A model generated the notes under the pieces. The model was given only the letters and a program-made list of their open reading frames with translations. It was not told the origin of the DNA and made no database searches. Of a stretch of DNA of 64,000 bases, positions 35,292-45,689 are shown piece after piece. The stretch comes from Nitrosospira briensis C-128 (lineage in GTDB: Bacteria > Pseudomonadota > Gammaproteobacteria > Burkholderiales > Nitrosomonadaceae): NCBI RefSeq assembly GCF_000619905.2, contig NZ_CP012371.1:1-64000 (forward strand), given 5' to 3'. Position 1 is the first letter of the stretch. Each line of letters begins with the position of its first letter. Both the position numbers and the translations under genes were made by a program.

Positions 35292-36045
35292 GTTGATCTC
35301 CTATTGATTGATGCCTCTATCCAATCGCGCAGCCTCGCGGTGCGCCCACTTACCAAAGATGGTCTGGCTCGACATCAAGCGTCGCCATGCCGGACCTCTC
35401 TGAAATCTTTATGCCCTTATCCGGCTCATCAGTAGGGATGGGAACCTCTCGCAAGTGGCAATGCCTCCGCCTCGCCGTTTTGCCGGCTCCGCGTGTTACG
35501 CGCCGGCCAGCACGGCGGCGTGCAACTCGGCGCCAAGCGATAATGGGTTTGCATTCGGCAGAAAAATCTGTAAGCCCAGGAGGAGCATCAGCCATCCTTT
35601 TTTTGCGTTGTTTCAGTTAAACAGCAATGCCGTACGATAATCGTGCATGCGGGGAACATGACCACTATCGGAAGGCATATTTTTTATCAAAGCGCAGTCA
35701 AAAATCCCAACCGCAAAGGCGCGTCGCGTCGTAATAGTCAGGGTGTAGTCAATGAGAAGGGACACGAAACGGTCAATTCATGCGCGGACCTTGATTTATC
35801 CTGTAATTTCGTGAATAAATATAAGCAAGTTTCCCCCTATGAACAGTACGCCAGCGCACATACGTGTCCAACGTATTTGACGTATCTGCCATCGCTGATC
35901 GCTGACTACCTGGCAACGCGGGTTATGTGTGGTGGAATACAAGGAGTAGTAAATGCAGCGAGTAAATGCAAATGCTGTATCGTATTCGCGATAAAGTATA
36001 GGTTAGGGCCACTACCGGGCTGAACAATGCTGAGGAGGGGAAGTG

Positions 36046-36456
36046 ATGACTGACGCAACCAGGCACCCAGGCAAGGAAGCGCCATTGGGGGAAACGAATT
36101 GCAAAGAAACCGGCTTGGTGACAGAGGACGTAAAACTTACAAAACCCGATTCCGCGCAGAAGCGGCATGAGAAGCCAGAGGGCCAGTCTCTGCTCCCGCA
36201 TGAACGGGATGAAACGACCGGCGCAGCGTCGACCGGTAATCCTAATGAAACCGCGCTCGGACGTGCCGTGATGGGGCAGGCGGCGGACGATATCGAGCAT
36301 GGCCTGGAGGATACCGATTGCAGGGGAATACCTTCCAATATTTTCGGCTCGGGCCACTGCTCGCTTCCTTCAGTCGCCGAAAGCAAGGACCCCGGGAAAA
36401 ATGGCGGGGATAATCTTTCCGGCGACAAAGACAAAAAGCCCGGTAAACCCCCTTAA
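36046..36456 (+). CDS. Hydrophilic hypothetical protein
   Basis: 136 residues from ATG 36046; GAGGAGGGG is well placed, and a GTG one codon earlier is less likely. Very polar and probably disordered, with a conserved-looking core LLPHERDETTGAASTGNPNETALGRAVMGQAADDIEHGLEDTDCRG. That core occurs in small betaproteobacterial proteins of unknown role. No signal or membrane segment. 35292-36045 upstream holds no gene I can support. Confidence 0.65.
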   Translation: MTDATRHPGKEAPLGETNCKETGLVTEDVKLTKPDSAQKRHEKPEGQSLLPHERDETTGAASTGNPNETALGRAVMGQAADDIEHGLEDTDCRGIPSNIFGSGHCSLPSVAESKDPGKNGGDNLSGDKDKKPGKPP

Positions 36457-36588
36457 GCGGGCGATCGCAAAGCTTGAAAGGTTACCGGCCGCATGCGGCG
36501 CAGCCAAATACGCAGGCATACGGAGGTAGTGGGCGGGTAGGGCGCGCGCTGCTTGCCAGGGATTTTTTTCATTAATGAGGAGCGGTTC

Positions 36589-37044
36589 ATGAAGAGAACT
36601 GAATTCACGAAAGCAGGTTTAGTCTTGATATTTCTCGCCGTCTTTTCAACATCCGGATTTGCCGGGAACGATAACACGAGCCCGGGCACATCCTTGCCGG
36701 CCACGCAGACGCAAGGTGAGGTAGCATTTCTGTCAGGCGGTATCGGCGGAGACGAATCGGAGGCTATAAAGAAGGAAGCAATTTCATGGCCGCTCATGCT
36801 TGAACTGGCACAGGCAGCCACACCTCGCGCCGAATATATCGGTGACGTTCCGGTGACCATCAGCGATGAGTCGGGCAAGATCGTGCTGGACACGATTGCG
36901 GAGGGCCCTTTCCTGCTGGTAAAACTTCCGCCGGGAAAATATTCTCTGGATGCCACCTACCAGTCGATAAAGCTTTATCGGCAGCTGAACATTCAGAAGG
37001 GGCAGCATGAGAAGCTTACACTGATCTGGCCGGCCGTTCGGTAA
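36589..37044 (+). CDS. Secreted protein with carboxypeptidase-regulatory-like beta domain
   Basis: 151 residues from ATG 36589 with GAGGAG before it. The signal peptide ends SGFAG. The mature part reads LSGGIGGDESEAIKKEA, then YIGDVPVTISDESGKIVLDTIAEGPFLLVKLPPGKYSLDATYQ, a transthyretin-like or carboxypeptidase-regulatory beta-sandwich pattern. Probably periplasmic; function unknown. Single gene. Confidence 0.75.
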   Translation: MKRTEFTKAGLVLIFLAVFSTSGFAGNDNTSPGTSLPATQTQGEVAFLSGGIGGDESEAIKKEAISWPLMLELAQAATPRAEYIGDVPVTISDESGKIVLDTIAEGPFLLVKLPPGKYSLDATYQSIKLYRQLNIQKGQHEKLTLIWPAVR

Positions 37045-37129
37045 TAGCTCGGGCTTGTCCATTTTTGAGTTTTGTGAGGTCTGTCCGCGCCGCGCTTTCC
37101 TCCGCGACAGTCTTCATCGGGTGCGAGAC

Positions 37130-38057
37130 CAGTCCAACCTGTTATGACTGTCCGTGGCCGCAAGCGCGGCATGCCCGTGGTCAACCTGATCTGGTTCAAT
37201 TCGTCAATCACATCTCCCACGGCGTATAAAGCAGGAACCGTCGTGCGCTGATGACGATCGACAATGAGTTTCCCTTCTTTATTGCATCTGGCGCCTAATT
37301 GGATGGCCAACAACGATCTCGGACTTTCACGCAGCATGGGATAGATGACGTCGAAGTAAAGTTCTTTTCCATCCGGGAGAGTAATCGTGGGCTTGGCTGT
37401 CCGATGACGCGAATATTGCGGGGGTTATCCTCGATTACATCAATGTTTGCCCGACGAAGTTTTCTTCTCTCGGCCTCTTCCAACATCGCTTCGGAGAGGA
37501 TCAGGGTCAGGTTGGGAGTATAGCTGCGCAAGAACAATGCGTGCTTCATCCCTCTTTGCACCGAAGAGGATAGTACTGCAATCCTTTGATTCTTTGCTTT
37601 ATAGGCATCGCAAATAGAGCATAGGCGAATAAGGCCGCGCTTAACGCGGTTAGCCAGTCAGGGATATTACGGAGTCTATCCGCTGTGCCGGTCGCCAATA
37701 ATACGGTCGCTGCACGCACAGCTGGAGAAGCTCCGTTGCTCTCGACGCTGCCGGCAGTAGTCGCTTCGAATGCGTTTCCAGCTCGCTTCAGGGCTGTAAC
37801 CTCGCCCGCCACGACACGCACATTGAAATGCTCTGCCTGTTTGCGCAACAGATGTAGCAGTTGCTTGCCGCCCCTTCAGGAAAACCTGGGCAATTATGAC
37901 TGGCAGGAATGAGCGAGGCGCGGCTGAATCCGCTAACCATTACGGTCACCGTGCGGCGAAACCGCGCAAGATAGACGACAGCCGGCAGTCCCGCAGGCCC
38001 CGCCCCGATTATCAGGCAATCAACCCTATCGCCGGGCCCAGGTTCATCATGTTTCAT
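37130..38057 (-). pseudogene. Thioredoxin-reductase-like FAD oxidoreductase, multiply frameshifted
   Basis: Pieces of one protein lie in order in different minus-strand frames. VDCLIIGAGPAGLPAVVYLARFRR and HNCPGFPEGA (to about 37900) come first, then AEHFNVRVVAGEVTALKRAGNAFEATT, then LTLILSEAMLEEAERRKLRRANIDVIED (37295-37560), then LGARCNKEGKLIVDRHQRTTVPALYAVGDVIDELNQI (to about 37180). At least three frame changes break it. The redox CxxC appears lost. The original would be a 300-residue NAD(P)/FAD-dependent reductase. Confidence 0.85.
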
Positions 38058-38562
38058 TTTTTGAATCGCAAAGAATGCGACGCCTCTGAAAGGACGTGCA
38101 CAAAGTTCAGGTTTTGTCGGCGACTGTACTCCTATTGTCTTTTCGCTTCCGTACGAAGCAACACATTGGGTGCAGCAACTGGCGGACAGTGGAAGCCCAT
38201 GGATGAACTGGATCAAATCGCAGGTAATCAAGCAATTCAAAGGTAAGGTGATGGAGCAGGGGAGGAAACTTACTATGCCGATTCGCGCTGCTCGCCGAGC
38301 GCCAAATCGGGACTAGCAAAAATAGACTATATTGATATTGTTACGCTTGGTGGCGTGAAAGAGATCTCGTGAAGTCCTCCGTCATCCCTACAAAGCCATG
38401 GATTAAAGACCGCCTGTCTCGCGCGTTCGATTCGTGCAGGCTTACAAGCTGAAATACCGAAGGCGGCTGAAGGGGCCTTTACAGAAATAGAAAATTATCA
38501 AAAAGCCGGCGCCTGATCATCCGGCCGTTCCCAACTTGACGGTCACCAAGGAATGTAGTGGG

Positions 38563-41500
38563 ATGATGCCTCCCATAAAAGAGCCAGACCTAGCCCTCGC
38601 CGGGGTGGCTTTACTCGTTATGTTTGGACTCTTGATGTGGTATGACAGCCCAATCAAGAGCTCCCATCCCCTTGATCCGTACGTCCAACCTCCAGACCCA
38701 CCTGTTACTGAATATGCTTATGAAAGCTGGTTGTGGCAGGACCCTTTCGAGTTTAAAAAACCTCATCCGAAACTGAAAAAAAATTTTGAAGATCAATGTA
38801 AAGATCAGTTAAAAAAACATAAAAACGACGTAAAAATATTGGCACCGTTATTAAAAGTACGGCCCGATACACTAGAAAATAAGGAATTGCGAACCAGGCA
38901 TCGCTACGCAGTAATTGCTGGACTAATAGAATCAGGCTATCGCCCCTCAGAGCCCGATCATTTGCGCTTTTGCTCAATTCAAAAGAAAAGTAGCAACAAA
39001 GAATATGACGTGCGGTGGGAGCTTTACCATCATGAATCAGACAAAGATAAACACATTGTTGTTGTCTGGATGAACAGTGAAATATTCACTCGTGATGATA
39101 AGTTAACTCTTGTGCTAGAGGATCTGTTTTTATCAAAAAGGATAAATGAAAATAAATTCTATATTTTTGATCAGAACAATATTTTTGATCAGAACCACTT
39201 CAAGACGAGATCAAAAAAATTAGGGATATTAATTAAGGATATTAATAATAGAATTAAAGATGAAAATGCAAATATCAAGCTCATCAAGCTTGTTGACACC
39301 GCCGACGATGAAGCACTTACTGAAAAACTAACCAACGAGCTAGTAAAACTACGCAATATTAAAGAATCATCTGAAGTCAGGATCATTACAGAACAAGATT
39401 CAGAACATGTTCGCAAGCTTGCGAGTACCTTCTGTGAATCGCTTCCTGACTCTCTTGGCAAAGGCAAGCAGCCTGTCACGGATGCAAAACCTGACACCTG
39501 TGAAATACGTGGAATAAAAAACGTTTTCTATCTAAAAAACGTGGACGCTAACCAGCTAATCGATAAGCAAAATAAAAATGAAGATTATCAAGCGGCCAGC
39601 AAACGGGCTGATCACCGTTCTGTTATTGATCTACATAATCCATCGCCGCTACCCATTGGTGCAGGTCAAGTGGATTACCTGCATCGATTGGCAAAGCAAA
39701 TTAAAGACTCTCATAATGATATAGATACAGAAAAACGCGATAGCGGCATAAAAGCGGTCGGCATTTTTGGCAGTGATTTTAACGACAAACTACGAATCCT
39801 TGAAACCTTGCGCGTAGAAATGCCTGAGATTCTGGTTTTTACAACCGATCTGGATGCGCAAATGTTTTCTCCGCAACATTGGCGCGCAACCAGAAACCTA
39901 GTTGTGGCCTCACACTTCAATCTTCGGCTTGATAATGAATATCAGGAACATTTTCCGGACTTTCGGGATAGCCAACAGACCGCCATTTTTTATCACACTA
40001 TCAAGATTTTCAAACGCGACGTCAAACCACCTGCATCCCAAATTTTTGAAATCGGCCGACACGGTCCTGTCCACCTGGTACAGGAAAAAAATGAAGAAAG
40101 TTCTATTCATACTCAGGATCAAGCCACCCAGCAGCTAAAGCTGCTGGGTTGGATTACATTGGTTCTTATCCTTTTTCTTTCGCAAGTACTTCCCAATTCC
40201 TGTTATTTAGTTAGCTGGCTGTCGTTTGGTTCGATCATAATATTTTTCATTGCCTGGTTTGCTGCTATAAACGGCCTCGGAGAGCCACTCAGCTTTAAAG
40301 ATGGCGTCAGCCTTTGGCCAACCATATTCATACAAATTATTGCAACCTTGCTGGCATGCGCATTTATCTTCTATGCAAAACTCATTCTTGAAGACAATTT
40401 TAAGATCATAGATAGACAATACTTTAATGGACAATACTTTAAAGATTCAAATGACGATGGCGGGTTAGTTCGTTGGTGGGTTTGCATCAATTCTATAATA
40501 ACATTCTTCGCCAGGTGCCCAGTCCTATGCCGCAGTGGGTTAGCTATTGGGGTTTGCATCATTTTTATGGTATCTAGTTTCGTCTATGCAATTAATGATG
40601 TATCTCCATCACATGTTCAGTTCTACGCTTGCTTAACGTTCCTTGGGCTATTCGCATTCTTCTATATACTGATATTTAATCTTTATGAAGAAAATTTTCG
40701 ATTTATCAAACAGTGGGCAGAAAAAGATACCCATAATGTCTTTAGATTATATGACCTGTGGCAGCAATATTGTGAGTACGGTCAATTTCAACATCGCGCA
40801 AGTCGTGTTGTCGCAATATGGTTATTCTTTGCAATCATTGAAACCATCCTTATTTACTTACTGCCACCCTGGCCATCGCCATGCCGGGGCGATACTTGTG
40901 ATTGGGTTTCCTGGATAGGGGTAATCAGTTTTGTTGTGGTCATGATTTTGCTCTTTTTTATACTGGATGCTGTAAGGCTGAGCTATTTCTGGATTAAAAA
41001 GCTGCGTACACACCATCCCCTACTCACTGATGAAACTACTCTAACAGTTGCGGATTTTCAGTACTTTAATGGCATAAAAAATAATACAAGTACTACACGT
41101 ACTATAGATACTACAAGTAGTATAAGTATTACCAGTCCTCCCAGTACTACAAGTACTACAAGTACTACAAGTACTACAAGTACTACAAGTACTATAAGTA
41201 CTACAAGTACTACAAGTTATCTTAACTCACTGGAAGAAATTGTTGACTTGGTCGCAGAAAGAACGCTGGTAGTCGACAAGCTTATTTACTATCCAATGCT
41301 TTGCATTATGTTGTTGTTGTTTGCCAAAATCACATATTTTGATAATCAGGAGTTCCCTCTTAGCAAAGGCATCACTTTTGCTGCAAGCATATCATTACTC
41401 TTCTTTGCGGGTTTTATGCTTCGAAAGGAGGCGGGCGATCTCAGGCTTTCCGTCATTAAGAGCGCCGAGAAACTGCTTAAAAAGAATTTATTTTGCAAAA

Positions 41501-41652
41501 CGGAAGTAGATGCAGTTATTAATAGAATAAATAACAACAACAAAGGTGCTTTTGAACCCATGTTCGAGCAACCCGTCATGCGCGCATTATTAATAATATT
41601 GGCATCTATCGGTATTTTCGCTGCCAAATATCTCAAGATATTTGAATCGTAA
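38563..41652 (+). CDS. Large AT-rich membrane protein of unknown family
   Basis: About 1029 residues from ATG 38563 (AAGGA about 10 nt before it); in-frame TTG at 38536 is less likely. Numbering from the TTG: one membrane helix (18-36), a soluble region of about 500 residues, then about ten membrane helices in 537-1035. The soluble part contains two alpha/beta segments; the second (AVGIFGSDFNDKLRILETLR at about 406, then LVFTTDLDA) looks like a Rossmann or periplasmic-binding fold. A Thr/Ser tract (about 850-895) is encoded by 9-bp repeats. The stop TAA is formed by the end of an IS3 element. Codon use is far more AT-rich than the neighbours, so it was acquired by transfer. I do not recognise a function; a membrane-anchored sensor or defence protein is a guess. 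Confidence 0.8.
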   Translation: MMPPIKEPDLALAGVALLVMFGLLMWYDSPIKSSHPLDPYVQPPDPPVTEYAYESWLWQDPFEFKKPHPKLKKNFEDQCKDQLKKHKNDVKILAPLLKVRPDTLENKELRTRHRYAVIAGLIESGYRPSEPDHLRFCSIQKKSSNKEYDVRWELYHHESDKDKHIVVVWMNSEIFTRDDKLTLVLEDLFLSKRINENKFYIFDQNNIFDQNHFKTRSKKLGILIKDINNRIKDENANIKLIKLVDTADDEALTEKLTNELVKLRNIKESSEVRIITEQDSEHVRKLASTFCESLPDSLGKGKQPVTDAKPDTCEIRGIKNVFYLKNVDANQLIDKQNKNEDYQAASKRADHRSVIDLHNPSPLPIGAGQVDYLHRLAKQIKDSHNDIDTEKRDSGIKAVGIFGSDFNDKLRILETLRVEMPEILVFTTDLDAQMFSPQHWRATRNLVVASHFNLRLDNEYQEHFPDFRDSQQTAIFYHTIKIFKRDVKPPASQIFEIGRHGPVHLVQEKNEESSIHTQDQATQQLKLLGWITLVLILFLSQVLPNSCYLVSWLSFGSIIIFFIAWFAAINGLGEPLSFKDGVSLWPTIFIQIIATLLACAFIFYAKLILEDNFKIIDRQYFNGQYFKDSNDDGGLVRWWVCINSIITFFARCPVLCRSGLAIGVCIIFMVSSFVYAINDVSPSHVQFYACLTFLGLFAFFYILIFNLYEENFRFIKQWAEKDTHNVFRLYDLWQQYCEYGQFQHRASRVVAIWLFFAIIETILIYLLPPWPSPCRGDTCDWVSWIGVISFVVVMILLFFILDAVRLSYFWIKKLRTHHPLLTDETTLTVADFQYFNGIKNNTSTTRTIDTTSSISITSPPSTTSTTSTTSTTSTTSTISTTSTTSYLNSLEEIVDLVAERTLVVDKLIYYPMLCIMLLLFAKITYFDNQEFPLSKGITFAASISLLFFAGFMLRKEAGDLRLSVIKSAEKLLKKNLFCKTEVDAVINRINNNNKGAFEPMFEQPVMRALLIILASIGIFAAKYLKIFES
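41085..41217 (+). repeat. 9-bp tandem repeat tract (ACAAGTACT) inside the large membrane gene
   Basis: Units of ACAAGTACT with variants run from 41085; the cleanest run is 41142-41217. The unit length is a multiple of three, so copy-number change alters only a Ser-Thr-Thr linker between two membrane blocks and never the frame. Confidence 0.9.
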
Positions 41653-42433
41653 GCTCCCCGTCAAGTAGACAATTCAAAAGTAGAATTTTTCCCGCGAGCA
41701 GCTGCTCGCGGAACACAGCTGGGGGCAGGTTTCCCAGTGCGTCATGGGGACGTTCCTCGTTATAGCTTTGAAGCCATTGATGCGTGATTTCCCGTACTTC
41801 CTCAAGCGATGCAAACAACCAGCTATTGAGTACCTCGGTCCGGTATGATCGGTTGAAGCGCTCAATGAATGCGTTTTGATTCGGCTTGCCCGGCTGGATA
41901 AAGCGCAGTTCGATACCCTTGCTTTTGCACCAGTCGGCCAGATGCTGTGAAGTGAGTTCCGGGCCATTGTCGAGTCGTATTGCTTTAGGCAATCCACGCC
42001 AGGCTTCCAACTGTTGCAAAGCCCGCACAACCCGTTGCGCGGGCAGGCTCGTATCTATTTCGATAGCTAACGCCTCCCGCACGCCTTCATCCAGAATATT
42101 CAAGGTGCGAAATCGCCGTCCTTGATAGAGGCTGTTGCTCATGAAGTCCAAGGACCAGATCTCATTGGGCCACAGCGGCGCGTCCAAAGGCTGTGCCGGC
42201 CTGATCAAACGCCTCTTGGCGCGACGCGGAAGATTCAGTTTCATCTCGCAATAAATCCGCCAGACTCGCTTGTGATTCCACGGATGACCTTCTAACCGCA
42301 GCCGGTTGTGACACTTCCAGAATCCCCAACGGCTATGTTTGGCTACGACCGCATTGAGCGCGTCAATCACCGGCATATCACGCACCGCAAGCTTGTTCTC
42401 TTCCTGGTAATACGCCGCCCGTGACAGGTTCAC
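41633..42433 (-). CDS. IS3-family transposase OrfB (DDE integrase domain)
   Basis: A 266-residue frame with the rve integrase core: IWSLDFMSNSLYQGRRF (first Asp), AIRLDNGPELTS (second Asp), QPGKPNQNAFIERFNRSYRTEVL (Glu). The part upstream that should join OrfA (APPERRDMVLRLAKDQRLSI) is in another frame than SCQLVNLSRAAYY, pointing to a 1-nt indel near 42445. The frame also runs out of the element into flanking DNA before stopping. This copy may be inactive. Confidence 0.85.
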   Translation of the reverse strand: MNLSRAAYYQEENKLAVRDMPVIDALNAVVAKHSRWGFWKCHNRLRLEGHPWNHKRVWRIYCEMKLNLPRRAKRRLIRPAQPLDAPLWPNEIWSLDFMSNSLYQGRRFRTLNILDEGVREALAIEIDTSLPAQRVVRALQQLEAWRGLPKAIRLDNGPELTSQHLADWCKSKGIELRFIQPGKPNQNAFIERFNRSYRTEVLNSWLFASLEEVREITHQWLQSYNEERPHDALGNLPPAVFREQLLAGKILLLNCLLDGELTIQIS

Positions 42434-42842
42434 CAGTTGGCAGGATCGGTGATGGACAATCTCTGATCCTTCGCCAAACGCAAAACCATATCCCGGCGTT
42501 CAGGCGGCGCTACAGCTTTTTTAATACCACCTTGATCGCTTCATTCTCCAGCGCAAGGTTGGCATACATACGTTTGAGCTGGCTGTTCTCCGCTTCCAGC
42601 TCTTTTACCCGCACCAACTCGGAAACATCGAGGCCACCATACCTGGCTTTCCACTTATAGTAAGTCGCTGAACTGATCCCATGCTTGCGCCAGATCTCGT
42701 TGACCGCTACGCCGCTATCGGCTTCCTTCAATATCCCAACAATCTGGCTTTCCGTAAATTGCGATTTCTTCATTTGAACCTCCAGCTAAAATCCTGCCAG
42801 AAAGTTCTACTTTTTGCTTGTCCCTTAAATGGGGAAGCTTAC
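41649..42842 (-). mobile_element. IS3-family insertion sequence
   Basis: About 1.19 kb bounded by inverted ends GTAAGCTCCCCG (left) and GTAAGCTTCCCC (right, reverse strand). It holds orfA (42510-42773) and orfB (about 41633-42433). A slippery A-A-A-A-A-A-G stands at the end of orfA. The left end abuts and forms the stop codon of the large membrane gene. No clear target duplication is seen. Confidence 0.85.
42510..42773 (-). CDS. IS3-family OrfA (HTH)
   Basis: An 87-residue protein, MKKSQFTESQIVGILKEADSG, then an HTH region (VNEIWRKHGISSATYYKWKARYGG) and a leucine-rich C-terminus for multimerisation. It ends at the A6G slip site where a -1 frameshift would produce OrfAB. Confidence 0.92.
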   Translation of the reverse strand: MKKSQFTESQIVGILKEADSGVAVNEIWRKHGISSATYYKWKARYGGLDVSELVRVKELEAENSQLKRMYANLALENEAIKVVLKKL

Positions 42843-43004
42843 GGAATAATCAATACCTATAGCCAAATGTTGTGTATGGCGGCATGATCAAGCGGCAACT
42901 TTTGGTCATTTTTTATATGGGGCCCAGGAAACGCGGTTTTGGTGCCACCAGAGATGCTGACCGAGCTCATCGGAAAAGAATCCGGCAATTTGGCAATTTG
43001 TATG

Positions 43005-43113
43005 TTGATGGGCTGACAAGCGATTACCTATATTGAGCGAGAGACCCATGAGGATTCAAGTGCCGGAAGGAGGGTGCCTCTTCCAGGACGACGCAGCCGG
43101 TTTCACCATTAAT
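43005..43113 (+). pseudogene. Catalase fragment upstream of katE
   Basis: The sequence at 43066-43107 matches katE at 44811-44852 with few changes (V-P-E-G-G-C-L-F-Q-D-D-A-A-G-F-T against [16 protein letters not shown]). Weak similarity reaches back to about 43005. It is a leftover of a second large-subunit catalase gene. Confidence 0.65.
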
Positions 43114-43134
43114 GATTTTTCTTTCTTTATTCAT

Positions 43135-43160
43135 CGGGCTGCCAACTAGCTGGCAGCCCG
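43135..43160. terminator. Hairpin before katE
   Basis: A perfect 10-bp stem (CGGGCTGCCA / TGGCAGCCCG) with a 6-nt loop; only a weak T-run follows. It follows the catalase fragment and may be the terminator of the lost gene. 42843-43004 holds nothing recognisable. Confidence 0.6.
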
Positions 43161-43316
43161 TATGTTGATTTTCAGCCCACTGCTGCATGCGCCTTGTAAT
43201 CGTACGGAAAAATTGCTTCTCCTATGTATGATGTCGCACGGAAACTGCGGCGTAAGGGGGACCACTATAGTCTCTGTGGCTCAAAAACCCCCCGATTACG
43301 TTCAGGAGCAGATCAT

Positions 43317-45689
43317 ATGAAAGCACCCGGTAAAACAGACAATCGATCTACCGTCGGCGGTCCCGCCCATCCGGATGGCACGCCAGCGAATGATTTCACT
43401 GCCAAGCTTGCCGCGACGCAGGAACTGGCTGCGGCGATGCCTTACAATACCAACAAGGCGCTCGAATACGGAGACGTTTCCGGCGTTCCGGGAAAAGGCC
43501 AGACGTTAGAGCCTGCCGATCCCGCTACGACGGGAAGCACACTCACTGAAATTAACAGCTCCGATAAAACAGGCAGTGGCGATCCGCAGCTCGGCTTCAA
43601 CGCCGGCAATGAACCGCTTGACCGGGTGCGGGCCGATTCGAGCGGCCGGCTGCTGACGACCAACCAAGGTGTGCCTGTCGGCGACAATCAAAATTCCTTG
43701 AAAGCCGGCTATCGCGGTCCTGCTCTGCTGGAAGATTTTATTCTCCGGGAGAAGATCACGCATTTCGATCACGAGCGTATACCGGAGCGCATCGTACATG
43801 CGCGGGGCTCGGGCGCACACGGATACTTTGAATGCTATGAGTCGCTGGAGAAGTATACCCGCGCCTCCCTGTTCTCGGCCGCCGGAAAGAAAACGCCCGT
43901 GTTCGTGCGCTTTTCAACGGTATTTGGGGAACGCGGGTCGGCCGATACCGTGCGAGATGCACGGGGCTTCGCCGTAAAATTCTACACGGACGAAGGAAAT
44001 TGGGATCTGGTGGGAAACAATATTCCCGTATTTTTTATTCAGGACGCGATGAAATTTCCGGACCTCGTGCACGCGGCCAAGCCTGAACCGCATTTTGCCA
44101 TGCCGCAAGCTTCAACCGCGCACGATACTTTCTGGGACTTCGTTTCACTTATGCCGGAATCGATGCACATGCTGATGTGGGCGATGTCGGATCGCGGCAT
44201 ACCGCGCAGCTTTCGCATGATGCAAGGTTTTGGCGTTCATACTTTCCGACTGGTGGCAGCCGATGGCGAATCGAATTTTGTGAAGTTTCATTGGCAACCA
44301 CTCGCCGGGACTCACTCGCTTGAATGGGACGAGGCGGTTAAAATCTCCGGCGCCGATCCCGACTTCCACCGCCGCGACCTATGGGAAGCAATCGAGTGCG
44401 GAGCCTACCCGGAATATGAGCTTGGCATGCAAATTTTCACTGAAGCGCAAGCCGAGGAATTCAGCTTCGATGTGCTGGACGCGACGAAAATCGTCCCGGA
44501 AGAGCTCGTGCCGGTTATGCCCGTTGGCAAAATGACACTCAACCGGAACCCGGATAATTTCTTTGCGGAAACAGAGCAGGTTGCGTTCTGCGCAGCGCAT
44601 ATTGTGCCTGGGCTGGACTTCAGTAGCGACCCGCTGCTGGCAGGCCGCATTCACTCTTACGTCGATACTCAGATATCGCGCCTGGGCGGACCCAACTTTC
44701 ATGAAATACCCATCAATTCGCCGGTGGCCCAAGCGCATAACAACCAGCGGGATGGAATGCATCGTCAGGCTATCAATCGAGGTCGTGTTGCCTATGAGCC
44801 GAATTCGCTGGGAGGAGGGTGTCCATTCCAGGCCGGTGCAGCCGGTTTCACATCATTTCGCGAACCGGTGACGGGGGATAAAGTGCGGGGGAAGCCGGAG
44901 CGGTTCGCCGACCACTATACCCAGGCGACATTATTCTGGAACAGCCAGGCTCCCATTGAAAAAGCCCATATCATCAATGCATTTCGTTTCGAGCTGACGC
45001 GCGTGCAGACACCCGCGATACGCGAACGCATGGTTTCCCTGCTCGTCAATGTTGCGGCGGATCTGGCGGAAAGTGTTGCCGAGGGGCTTGGCATGCGTGT
45101 TCCGCCTGCTCAACCGAGGGCAACGGAAAATCCAGCTGTGCCGGAGGTGGTGTCGTCGCCTGCGCTTTCGCTTTTTGCCCGGCCGGGCGAGGGTGGCATC
45201 CACACCCGCAGAATCGCAATTCTGGTCGCGGATGGGGTAGATGGGAAATCTGTAACGGCACTATATGCCGGACTCCTGGGCGAGCAAGCCGTGCCGCGTT
45301 TTGTGGGTGCCCGTCTTGGCACCGTACAGGCCGGCGATAGTAACGCGATCGAAGTCGACGCCACCTTTGAAACAATGCCATCCGTTCTTTTTGATGCCCT
45401 CGTAGTGCCCGGTTTTCGCGAAGATAGCGGGGTTCTGGCGCATTCAGCGGATGCGATTCAATTCATCAAGGATCAGTATCGCCATTGCAAGCCCATCCTG
45501 GTACTGGGAAATGCCAGGAATATGATTAAAAGCGCGGGTGTAAAATTGAAGCTTCCGTCTGGCGAGCTCGATCCTGGAATTCTTTATTTTCCGGAGGGCA
45601 ACCTTGACGATATCCTGCCGCAATTTATTGAAGCGATTGCCGCGCACCGCCACTTTGAAAGGGAAATCGAACCGCCTCGATCAATATAA
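43317..45689 (+). CDS. katE: Catalase HPII (large subunit, KatE type)
   Basis: 790 residues from ATG 43317 with CAGGAG before it. It disproportionates H2O2. The catalase core has the distal His in [17 protein letters not shown], the distal Asn in [15 protein letters not shown], and the proximal Tyr region [24 protein letters not shown] (E. coli HPII has RIFSY, so His replaces Phe). The C-terminal GATase1-like domain (from about 650: [15 protein letters not shown].., DALVVPGF) is typical of large catalases. A disordered 90-residue N-terminus precedes the core. Confidence 0.95.
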   Translation: MKAPGKTDNRSTVGGPAHPDGTPANDFTAKLAATQELAAAMPYNTNKALEYGDVSGVPGKGQTLEPADPATTGSTLTEINSSDKTGSGDPQLGFNAGNEPLDRVRADSSGRLLTTNQGVPVGDNQNSLKAGYRGPALLEDFILREKITHFDHERIPERIVHARGSGAHGYFECYESLEKYTRASLFSAAGKKTPVFVRFSTVFGERGSADTVRDARGFAVKFYTDEGNWDLVGNNIPVFFIQDAMKFPDLVHAAKPEPHFAMPQASTAHDTFWDFVSLMPESMHMLMWAMSDRGIPRSFRMMQGFGVHTFRLVAADGESNFVKFHWQPLAGTHSLEWDEAVKISGADPDFHRRDLWEAIECGAYPEYELGMQIFTEAQAEEFSFDVLDATKIVPEELVPVMPVGKMTLNRNPDNFFAETEQVAFCAAHIVPGLDFSSDPLLAGRIHSYVDTQISRLGGPNFHEIPINSPVAQAHNNQRDGMHRQAINRGRVAYEPNSLGGGCPFQAGAAGFTSFREPVTGDKVRGKPERFADHYTQATLFWNSQAPIEKAHIINAFRFELTRVQTPAIRERMVSLLVNVAADLAESVAEGLGMRVPPAQPRATENPAVPEVVSSPALSLFARPGEGGIHTRRIAILVADGVDGKSVTALYAGLLGEQAVPRFVGARLGTVQAGDSNAIEVDATFETMPSVLFDALVVPGFREDSGVLAHSADAIQFIKDQYRHCKPILVLGNARNMIKSAGVKLKLPSGELDPGILYFPEGNLDDILPQFIEAIAAHRHFEREIEPPRSI

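Noticed and set aside
35643-36023. 126-codon plus-strand frame
   Set aside because: No ribosome site, odd composition, no domain; better seen as the intergenic and promoter region of the gene at 36046.
38425-38460. tRNA T-arm-like sequence (GCGCG-TTCGATT-CGTGC) as a possible island attachment site
   Set aside because: No matching acceptor, D-arm or anticodon arm is present at the right distance; judged to be chance.
41085-41217. CRISPR-like array
   Set aside because: The repeats are 9-bp contiguous units with no spacers and are in frame in a coding sequence.
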